A stretch of 64,000 bases of DNA from CBDAUN01 sp965214615 (lineage in GTDB: Bacteria; Pseudomonadota; Gammaproteobacteria; Arenicellales; JAJDZL01): positions 2,046,001-2,110,000 of the forward strand of contig OZ243952.1 of assembly GCA_965214615.1 (NCBI GenBank), read 5' to 3'. The position numbers were made by a program, and so were the translations under genes. Below are positions 34,203 to 41,277 of the stretch, piece after piece. Below the pieces are notes generated by a model, which saw only the letters and a program-made list of their open reading frames with translations, did not search any database and was not told the origin of the DNA. Position 1 is the stretch's first letter; each line of letters starts with the position of its first letter.

Positions 34203-35135
34203 ATGAAAAAGGCAAAAATATTCACAATCGGATTGGCGATAGCCGCAGGAGGGTTGGCGACCGTCAGTCAGGACGTGGTCAGCCAGATGAACTCGTGGAT
34301 GTCCGCAAAGAACCACAATCGAATTATTCAAATTCAGAACGAAGGCGGCGTCCGCGACTCGACCGATGCAGTCGAAATTTCGTTCTACTCCAACTCGTCA
34401 TTCATGGTCACTTCACCCAAAGGGGTCAGCATGTTGATTGACCCGTGGCGCAACGATCCGTCAGGCGCATGGGGACTATGGTACCGGATGGAATTTCCAA
34501 TGATCGATGTCGATATCGGCATGTCCACCCATGCCCACTTTGATCACGACGCTCTGGACCGACTGGATGCGAACATGCTGCTGGACAGGATGGCGGGGAC
34601 GTTTGAGCTCGGCGATGTCAAAATCTCAGGCATTGCCGACAAGCACGTATGCGTGGCGCCCGGGATCATTCCTTGGACAGATGCTGTAAAGCAGTTTGAA
34701 GGACGAGACGATCCATGTCCGCCCACCAATATGAGGCATTTGGACAATAACCTCTACGTCATCGAAACAGGCGGAATGCGCCTTTTGATGTGGGGAGACA
34801 ACCGTGCCGATCCGCCAGCCGAAGTTTTGGAGCAAATTGGCGAGGTCGACGTAGTTTTCTTGCCGGTTGACGGCTCCCGCCATATTCTCGACTATGAACA
34901 GGCGGACAAGGTCATGCAAATGACCGGAGCCAAGGTAGGCATACCGCACCACTATCTGGTGCCTGAAACGACCTTCGTAACGTCCACGCTGATGCCGGCG
35001 CTTGAGTGGTCACAGAGACATCCGAACACCATACTGGATGGACCGACTGTTGAATTGAGCGCGGCGAGCATCGCGGACATGAAGGGACATGTCATGTATT
35101 TTGGCTCGCACAATATGGTTACAGCAGACGGCTAG
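34203..35135 (+). CDS. Exported metallo-beta-lactamase-fold hydrolase
   Basis: A 310-aa MBL-fold protein. The N-terminal 24 residues (KKAKIFTIGLAIAAGGLATV) form a signal-like helix, so it is probably periplasmic or membrane-anchored. The metal site is the H-x-H-x-D-H motif in STHAHFDHDALD (about residues 109-116). Further candidate ligands are the Asp in MWGDNRAD and the His in IPHHYLVP. It resembles the UlaG/RomA-like branch (SSFMVTSPKGVSMLIDPW). The substrate is unknown. GGAG lies nine bases before the ATG. A strong hairpin 45 bases after the stop fits a single-gene unit. Confidence 0.85.
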   Translation: MKKAKIFTIGLAIAAGGLATVSQDVVSQMNSWMSAKNHNRIIQIQNEGGVRDSTDAVEISFYSNSSFMVTSPKGVSMLIDPWRNDPSGAWGLWYRMEFPMIDVDIGMSTHAHFDHDALDRLDANMLLDRMAGTFELGDVKISGIADKHVCVAPGIIPWTDAVKQFEGRDDPCPPTNMRHLDNNLYVIETGGMRLLMWGDNRADPPAEVLEQIGEVDVVFLPVDGSRHILDYEQADKVMQMTGAKVGIPHHYLVPETTFVTSTLMPALEWSQRHPNTILDGPTVELSAASIADMKGHVMYFGSHNMVTADG

Positions 35136-35179
35136 CTCCGCCTCAGGAATTCGACTCGGATCAAACTGAGTCTGAAAAT

Positions 35180-35206
35180 GACAAGCCGGGAACTTCCCGG
35201 CTTGTC
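35180..35206 (+). terminator. Hairpin terminator after the MBL-fold gene
   Basis: GACAAGCCGGGAA (35180-35192) and TTCCCGGCTTGTC (35194-35206) are perfect inverse copies with one base between them. The arms are GC-rich and followed by TATTCCC. The T run is short on the plus strand; on the minus strand ATTTTC follows. Likely an intrinsic terminator, possibly bidirectional. Confidence 0.65.
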
Positions 35207-35320
35207 TATTCCCTGCCTCCATGCCCTTGAACCGGCTCAGTTATCGCCGACTGACCGATTCGGTTGCTCACTATCAATAATCGGATATTCGCGATCCCCT
35301 CTTGGTGTTGTGCTTAGCAA

Positions 35321-36622
35321 ATGCGCCTGAAAGGACAAAAAATCACCTGGCGTTCCCTTGTCATCGCGCGAATCCTGCCACTTTTGGTTTTGTTTTCATT
35401 TTCCGCTGTCCATGCGCATTTCAATCTTGATTTAAATATACGAACAATCCATGTCGTTCATACCGATCAGGGATTGGACGTCTACATGCGCTTGCCCACA
35501 CCACTGTATCTGGCAAGTTCCGCAAAAAATGCTGATGACGGCGAACGCCCTGCAGCAGCGCCGTTTACCTACAACAGACTGGAATCCGGTGATCTGATGC
35601 ATTACCTGGATATTGAAGCAATTCGAAATAGCCCCCATGAACTTGCCTCGATTGCCGCGAGCGGCCAGGAGTTTGCCGTCGACGGCAAGCAGCTTGAAGC
35701 GCAAATTCTCGATTTCAAGCTTCATCCTGTCTTGGAGCAGCCCCCATTTTCTTCCTTGGATGAAGTCAAAAGGGCATTCGCCTCCGACGGAGTGTTCCCG
35801 TATAGCGACCCGAAGATATACGTTGGCGCCACGGTCACTGATCTTTTGCTGCGCTACCGCCACGATGCTGCCGTTGATACTTACAGCTTCCGAAGCGCAT
35901 TCAATCCAAACCTTGAAGGACAGGAATCTACCGCCAATCTGATTTTGGACTATTTTCCAGGCAATGTCCGCGTGCACCGATTGACGGGACTATTGAATGA
36001 TGCCGTCGAAATCCGGAATTCCGAATGGGCGGCGATCCTTGCCTTCGTCCGCCAAGGAACCGTGCACATACTCGAAGGATTGGACCATGTGCTGTTCGTT
36101 CTTTGCCTCACGCTCGGTGCAGCGGGATTGACAGGCTTGCTGTGGCGCATAACAGGCTTCACCCTAGGACACACAGTAACCTTGGTGCTCGGCTTTTTCG
36201 GCTTCGTGCCTAAGGGCGAGTGGTTCATACCGTCGGTCGAGACCGCAATCGCGCTGACCATCATCTATGCCGCGTCATTGCTGATTCTGCACTCTGAAAG
36301 GCATCGGCCGAATTCAGCGGCTATGTTCACAGTGACAACCGGTATCGGACTGATTCACGGGCTGGGTTTTTCGTTTGTATTGCATGAATTGCTGCTGCCC
36401 GGCAACGTCCACCTGTGGAAGTCGCTTATATCCTTCAATATCGGTGTCGAACTGGGCCAAGTGCTGATCGTGCTGTGCGTTTGGGGCGTTTTGCGAGCGA
36501 TCGCGCGATTTGCACCGTCTGCGATAACCCCGGTGCGATGGTGCGTGGCGGCGGCCTGCATCGCTCCGGCCTCGTTCTGGGCATTCGAGAGAGGCATGTC
36601 ACTGACCGAAATTCTGTTCTAA
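35321..36622 (+). CDS. HupE/UreJ-family membrane protein
   Basis: A 433-aa protein. A signal-like hydrophobic start (LPLLVLFSFSAVHAHFN) precedes a periplasmic domain of about 220 residues. The C-terminal half then has about seven membrane helices. The HupE/UreJ-2 signature is seen in QGTVHILEGLDHVLFVLCLT, with His and Asp inside the membrane, and in GFTLGHTVTLVLGF and GIGLIHGLGFSFVLHELLLP. The families are thought to move nickel or cobalt, but members like this one with a large N-terminal domain lack a proven function. No hydrogenase or urease gene is adjacent. Confidence 0.85.
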   Translation: MRLKGQKITWRSLVIARILPLLVLFSFSAVHAHFNLDLNIRTIHVVHTDQGLDVYMRLPTPLYLASSAKNADDGERPAAAPFTYNRLESGDLMHYLDIEAIRNSPHELASIAASGQEFAVDGKQLEAQILDFKLHPVLEQPPFSSLDEVKRAFASDGVFPYSDPKIYVGATVTDLLLRYRHDAAVDTYSFRSAFNPNLEGQESTANLILDYFPGNVRVHRLTGLLNDAVEIRNSEWAAILAFVRQGTVHILEGLDHVLFVLCLTLGAAGLTGLLWRITGFTLGHTVTLVLGFFGFVPKGEWFIPSVETAIALTIIYAASLLILHSERHRPNSAAMFTVTTGIGLIHGLGFSFVLHELLLPGNVHLWKSLISFNIGVELGQVLIVLCVWGVLRAIARFAPSAITPVRWCVAAACIAPASFWAFERGMSLTEILF

Positions 36623-36649
36623 ACGCGAATTCGCCGTTTTCCATTGCGT

Positions 36650-36847
36650 TTATGCGGATGAATCGGAATCGCTTGCCTCTTCTAGATCTTCGGATTCATC
36701 GGGTGCATCGGGGCCCTCGTAGACAATGCGCCCGTCTCTTAAAAAAACGGCGTAGTGCCCCAGTCGGCGCTTTCGTTCCAGTTCGCGCGCCACTGCCCGG
36801 CGCAACGATTCAAGCCCTTCCATCGCGAACTTTTCGTCAGAATCCAT
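36650..36847 (-). CDS. Small acidic protein downstream of the zeta-like kinase
   Basis: A 65-aa protein: MDSDEKFAMEGLESLRRAVA, then ELERKRRLGHYAVFLRDGRI, then a strongly acidic tail (DESEDLEEASDSDSSA). The start overlaps the end of the zeta-like gene by 11 bases, indicating coupling. Small genes like this frequently accompany zeta-toxin-like kinases and may be the antitoxin, although epsilon antitoxins usually precede the toxin. I do not recognise a named family. Confidence 0.6.
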   Translation of the reverse strand: MDSDEKFAMEGLESLRRAVARELERKRRLGHYAVFLRDGRIVYEGPDAPDESEDLEEASDSDSSA

Positions 36848-37430
36848 CGCTGCCTAAATCCTCCAACTGTTTCAGCAATTCCGGATCAATCACGGTACGC
36901 TTTGCGCCACATTGCGTAAACACCAGTACCGGCGCTGCATCGGCATTGCAGTAGCAGACGAGGCGATCCGGCAAAGCGGCATAAACGTCGAATAGGTTGT
37001 TGATACTGCGGAAAAAGCGCCGCTTAAGGATATCATGCGGGATGCTGTGTCCGCCATGGATTAAACGTTCGGCAACTCGTCTACTTGCCAGATTCAAACT
37101 CGGCAATGCCAAGTATATCAATTCCACTCTCCACCCTTTCGAACGCAATTCCCGGATCAAGCGACGGTATGAAAGACCGGACAGCGTAGTCTCGAAACCG
37201 AAATCGCGGCGGCGATCTATATTTCGCGATATTTCAAGAAGGAAAATCCGTCCCGCTGCAACCGACTTGCCACCCGGTGCAAGAGGAGACAACCCGGCGG
37301 CGATGAGGTCTGCGTTGATGAAATTCTCGCAATTTGCCATGCGGGGAAGGTAGTCCATTGCGAATGTGGTTTTGCCTGCGCCGTTGGGACCGGCAATGAT
37401 CCAGCACACTGGCTGATGCTTTCGGCCCAT
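36837..37430 (-). CDS. Zeta-toxin-like P-loop kinase
   Basis: A 197-aa P-loop protein with Walker A GPNGAGKTTF (about residues 14-23), then ENFINADLIAAGLSPLAPGG, with the Asp/Arg-type region of zeta kinases, and FGFETTLSGLSYRRLIRELR. The lid-like RRVAERLIHGGHSIPHDILK follows. Zeta toxins phosphorylate UDP-N-acetylglucosamine and block cell-wall synthesis, but many chromosomal relatives have other or unknown targets. It is followed by an overlapping small acidic gene. No good Shine-Dalgarno precedes the ATG at 37430. Confidence 0.78.
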   Translation of the reverse strand: MGRKHQPVCWIIAGPNGAGKTTFAMDYLPRMANCENFINADLIAAGLSPLAPGGKSVAAGRIFLLEISRNIDRRRDFGFETTLSGLSYRRLIRELRSKGWRVELIYLALPSLNLASRRVAERLIHGGHSIPHDILKRRFFRSINNLFDVYAALPDRLVCYCNADAAPVLVFTQCGAKRTVIDPELLKQLEDLGSDGF

Positions 37431-37670
37431 GGTTAACGCGATGAATCCGATCGAGCCTGACGCGGCTTAGTATCGGGCATCAGCAAATTCAGTCCTTGAA
37501 ACTGGCACGCAGGTTTAATTTTGAACAATTTGCCTATGCGCCTACTTTTGAATTCATTCTTTCGATGAACTTGTCTGGGGAGCGAAAAGTGGCGCTTGCG
37601 CGCTGGCCGGGCGATTCATATCGCTGCGGCCAGCGGCACCACAAGCGCTTAAAACAAGATTCCCGTCTAA

Positions 37671-38510
37671 TCAGTCGTCGTCTCGCGGGTAGTACAGCGG
37701 TACGAATGTCTGATCGGAAATCGGCGGCCTGACGTAGCCGACGGCATCGGTGCGCTCAGGCAAAGTTATGGGTTCCGGCGTTCGGTCTTCGTAAGGAATC
37801 ATGCTTAGAAAGTGCCGGATGCAGTTGAGCCTGGCATGGCGCTTGTCATCCGCATCGACTACATACCACGGCGCCTGCTTGATGTCCGTGTGCGCGAACA
37901 TTTGATCTTTCGCCTTCGAATATTCGACCCAGCGTTTGCGCGATTCAAGATCCATAGGCGAAAGCTTCCAACGCTTGTGAGGTTCGAGCAGACGGCTTTG
38001 AAACCGCTTTTCCTGCTCTTCATCCGAAACCGAAAACCAATATTTGATCAAAGTGATTCCCGACCTGACAAGCATTCGCTCGAATTCAGGACAGGTACGC
38101 ATGAATTCGCTATATTCCTCGTCGCTGCAAAATCCCATGACACGCTCTACTCCGGCCCTGTTGTACCAGCTTCGGTCGAGCAATACGATTTCACCCGCAG
38201 CGGGGAGATGAACGCAATAGCGCTGGAAATACCACTGTGTCTTTTCGCGCTCCGTTGGTGCAGGCAACGCGATAACTCGACAAATTCTCGGGTTCAGATG
38301 CTGGGTAATCCGCTTAATGACACCGCCCTTTCCTGCGGCATCGCGACCTTCAAAAACAACCACCACCTTCAATCCCTTCTCCTTCACCCATTCCTGCATC
38401 TTGACAAGTTCAAGCTGCATTCGAAACAGTTCATTTTCGTAGACAGATTTTTTGACACGCTTGCGTGCAGGAGAATCTGAAGTCGGTTTATCCTTTTTTT
38501 CTGTGTTCAT
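37671..38510 (-). CDS. ppk2: Polyphosphate kinase 2
   Basis: A 279-aa PPK2 family enzyme that uses polyphosphate to phosphorylate nucleotides (usually GDP or ADP). The Walker A motif is GRDAAGKGG (55-63) and the Walker B-like lid is DRSWYNRAGVE (112-122), with the family RWVEYSKAKDQMFAHTD and APWYVVDADDKRHARLN downstream. Size and single domain fit class I. The first 20 residues are Lys/Ser-rich. AGGA lies seven bases before the ATG. It marks the left chromosomal flank of the HerA-NurA-methylase cassette. Confidence 0.93.
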   Translation of the reverse strand: MNTEKKDKPTSDSPARKRVKKSVYENELFRMQLELVKMQEWVKEKGLKVVVVFEGRDAAGKGGVIKRITQHLNPRICRVIALPAPTEREKTQWYFQRYCVHLPAAGEIVLLDRSWYNRAGVERVMGFCSDEEYSEFMRTCPEFERMLVRSGITLIKYWFSVSDEEQEKRFQSRLLEPHKRWKLSPMDLESRKRWVEYSKAKDQMFAHTDIKQAPWYVVDADDKRHARLNCIRHFLSMIPYEDRTPEPITLPERTDAVGYVRPPISDQTFVPLYYPRDDD

Positions 38511-38821
38511 ACCAAAATCCTATAAAGTTTTTTTCTACGCCTTCGCCGACGCTCACTATTGGTTCTGCTATCCGATTATGGCACAACAATCTTTTCAGGG
38601 ACAATCGCGTTATCACCCGGCAAGGCATTCTATTCAAATGTTGCCGTAATCCGCTTACTTCCATAGGCATCAAAATAAGAGAGATCGTATAGTGGTAATC
38701 CAATATTATCAATCACCGACAAAGCAGTGAAATGGAGCGGAGATTTCAATGACATTTTGGCCTACAGGTAGGAAATCGACAGGGAAATATTTGGAATGAC
38801 TAGTAACGATTTTTTCGATTA
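38511..38821. other. Junction between ppk2 and the defence-like cassette
   Basis: About 310 bases without a gene. Composition turns AT-rich here, so the left border of the inserted segment probably lies within it. I saw no tRNA gene, integrase or clear direct repeat shared with the right border near 43.5 kb. Confidence 0.45.
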
Positions 38822-39961
38822 TTACTGAAAAATACAATCTTGTTCATACTCACTAGGAACGTCGACCCCGCTTGGCAACATTAGTAGATCGACCTCTCCC
38901 GGTTTCGCAGTCTTATCTCCGAATAATACAGTTTGAGTAGGAGTTCGCGCAGAACTGAGTCGACTGTAGAGCCTGTACCGCGGCCAGAGATTCAACAATG
39001 CATTTACGGTTGTCTCAAGAGTAAATGCTCGTCGGTCCGTGCGAACTACGATTGACGCGTCTTCAGCCAATAATTTGCGAGCCGCCAAAAACACCTCATG
39101 TATCATCAATTTGTAATTTTCTTTGTTTTGGTACCTTTGGTCTGAACGCCAAACAGGGCGGTCTGGTCCCCCTAGAAGCCAAAGTCTGATCCAATTGTCA
39201 TATTCATAGCTGGTGACTCCCATATATGGAGGCGATGTAATGAGCAGATTGGCTTGAACGTCACTTAAGTGTTTGAGTTTATCGCGAGCGTCTCCAAGAT
39301 AGATACGACTGCTGGATTCAGATTTGTAGAGACCTTTTGCATATCGCCAGCGAATTCGCCGAACTATAAAATCGACAGGATCAATATTGGGCGGCGTCAT
39401 GTTACGTGATTTCCACCATCGCACTGCATAGCGAGGCGCCATAGACTTGCATTGCCGCATCTGATTTGAAAGACCTCCTCCCAATTTAGCGTGCAGATTA
39501 ACTAGAATAATTCCGGCTAACGTCCAATCGATTTTCGAGCGACGCCAATGCAGATTCCTGCGCGCAGAATTGAGAAATGACAATACGTTGGGTGACCACG
39601 CAAGTTTCTGGAACTCGGTAGCTGGTTCACGATCACAATCCCTGCGCAATTCCCAAATTTCGTCTACACGCCGGACAATACGATCAATCTGCTTCGCCGG
39701 GTCGGTCTTCGCCTTGGAATACACCCAAGCAACAGGGTTTACATCACACCCAATAGAGTCTCTGCCTAAGAGATTGGCAATATAATTGCTCGTCCCTCGA
39801 CCGCAGAATGGATCTATTACCGTATTGCCTCTTTCGCTGTATCTCTCAATATTTTCTTCGGCAAAATCGGCTGGAAACATGGCGTAATATGGGCCAAATC
39901 CTTTCCATCGACCCTCTGCACTTCCCAACGGCCATCGATTTTCTTTCGTAGGTGCTTTCAT
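38822..39961 (-). CDS. DNA methyltransferase (TSPPY, N4-cytosine/N6-adenine type)
   Basis: A 379-aa DNA amino-methyltransferase. VIDPFCGRGTSNY (48-60) is the S-adenosylmethionine-binding motif I, followed by SIGCDVNPVAW (an acidic residue binding the ribose). ITSPPYMGVTSY (241-252) is catalytic motif IV. The order motif I then IV, with about 180 residues between that may recognise DNA, differs from the common TSPPY-first layout. The ATG overlaps the NurA stop by one base (TGATG). The specificity and the base modified cannot be read. In this cassette it probably marks self DNA; a role as orphan methylase is the alternative. Confidence 0.85.
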   Translation of the reverse strand: MKAPTKENRWPLGSAEGRWKGFGPYYAMFPADFAEENIERYSERGNTVIDPFCGRGTSNYIANLLGRDSIGCDVNPVAWVYSKAKTDPAKQIDRIVRRVDEIWELRRDCDREPATEFQKLAWSPNVLSFLNSARRNLHWRRSKIDWTLAGIILVNLHAKLGGGLSNQMRQCKSMAPRYAVRWWKSRNMTPPNIDPVDFIVRRIRWRYAKGLYKSESSSRIYLGDARDKLKHLSDVQANLLITSPPYMGVTSYEYDNWIRLWLLGGPDRPVWRSDQRYQNKENYKLMIHEVFLAARKLLAEDASIVVRTDRRAFTLETTVNALLNLWPRYRLYSRLSSARTPTQTVLFGDKTAKPGEVDLLMLPSGVDVPSEYEQDCIFQ

Positions 39962-41277
39962 CAGCGAAAAAGACTTTTAATGATTTCCCCACCCATTTTG
40001 AGCGGTATAGCTGCATGAGAATGTGCACGAACAATTGGAACGAACCCACCTTCAAACAAATATGTCGAAAGCCTATCAACAATTCCGATTACCTCCGGCA
40101 AGCTTGGGTACGACGTCAAACTGGTGTTTCGAAGATCTAAGGAAGTTGGAGTTACTTTTGGCGTGTTAATGACCATCCGTTGACCTGATTTGCTTTTGTA
40201 CAAAACTATTCGCCCGAAATAAGTATCTTCGCCCCAAGGCTTCGCGTTGAGTGATCGATAGACAATTGCCTGGTGAATGTACGAGATATCTGGCAGCAAA
40301 GTAGTTTGAGGTTCATATTTTCCATTGGGACCCGCTACTTCATCAAAGTCAAGTTGTTCAAAATGTTCAAAGAATAGACCAGTCTTGATAAGGGAAAAGA
40401 GCACGAGGTGTTTTCCTGTCTTTTCCACACACAATTCATTGATTCTCTGCAATTCTTGTCGAACATAAGGAACAACAGCAGCAAATTGTCCAAACACTGC
40501 CAAAGGCCCATCGACTACGAACGCAATTTTCGGCAAGATTTTTATCCCTTGAGGAAATGACGCAAAGTAACGTAAAACATTCAACAATATAATCAATTCC
40601 AAAAATCGCATTACTTCCCCATGCGGTTCCCCATTGGGCCCAATATCGTTGAATCTTTCGTGAAACCGCAGTGGATCAGTCTCGTAGAGCGTAGTTGATC
40701 GCAAACAGGAGCACTTCCATGAATTCGTCAGTGGTGTCATCGACACTTCGCAGTCCGGATGCGGACATTTGAACTCACTGACGCGATTCGAAACTAGAGA
40801 TCGATACGTTTCTAAAAGCGTTTCGTGGTTTTTTTGTACGCTGCCCTGCAGTGCTTCGTAAATTGACTGTCGAAAGAAATCTCTCGGCGGAGTACCATCA
40901 TCCTTTGCAACATTACAGCCAGGCAGAATACATTGAAGCGCTGCCGCCTTATCCATCTCATTGAACGCACTAGGAGGAATGATCGTCTTGTGTGAGTGTA
41001 TATCTAATTTTTCCAGATCAATCGATACTAGAGCGATTTGTACTAAACTGGCCTCGGCACTGGGAAATCCGTTCTTTATCTTTTCGCTGACGATTGATCC
41101 GTCAATTGCCAAAACCTTTGTAATGTGTTCAGACGATTCTGGTATATGTGCTGGATCAATAGAAATCGATTTCTCGTTTTTGGAAATTGATATTTGACCA
41201 ACGAACTCTTCAAAGAGTTTACTTTGCTCCAATGCGATCAAACCTTCACCGGAGGCAATTTGTCCTCTATATGGCAT
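39961..41277 (-). CDS. NurA-domain nuclease with Cys-rich (zinc-finger-like) insert
   Basis: A 438-aa protein with the NurA fold (RNase H-like 5'-3' nuclease). KVLAIDGSIVSE (54-65) supplies the first catalytic Asp. IAFVVDGPLAVFG (251-263) supplies the second. Late basic/His segments (RAHSHAAIPLK, 417-427) fit the last motif. Between them C171-x4-C176 and C189-x-C191 form a likely zinc knuckle absent from minimal NurA proteins. Start and stop both overlap neighbouring genes by one base (TGATG). NurA acts inside HerA-type rings to resect DNA. Here it would be the restricting nuclease. No Mre11 or Rad50 is present. Confidence 0.8.
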   Translation of the reverse strand: MPYRGQIASGEGLIALEQSKLFEEFVGQISISKNEKSISIDPAHIPESSEHITKVLAIDGSIVSEKIKNGFPSAEASLVQIALVSIDLEKLDIHSHKTIIPPSAFNEMDKAAALQCILPGCNVAKDDGTPPRDFFRQSIYEALQGSVQKNHETLLETYRSLVSNRVSEFKCPHPDCEVSMTPLTNSWKCSCLRSTTLYETDPLRFHERFNDIGPNGEPHGEVMRFLELIILLNVLRYFASFPQGIKILPKIAFVVDGPLAVFGQFAAVVPYVRQELQRINELCVEKTGKHLVLFSLIKTGLFFEHFEQLDFDEVAGPNGKYEPQTTLLPDISYIHQAIVYRSLNAKPWGEDTYFGRIVLYKSKSGQRMVINTPKVTPTSLDLRNTSLTSYPSLPEVIGIVDRLSTYLFEGGFVPIVRAHSHAAIPLKMGGEIIKSLFR

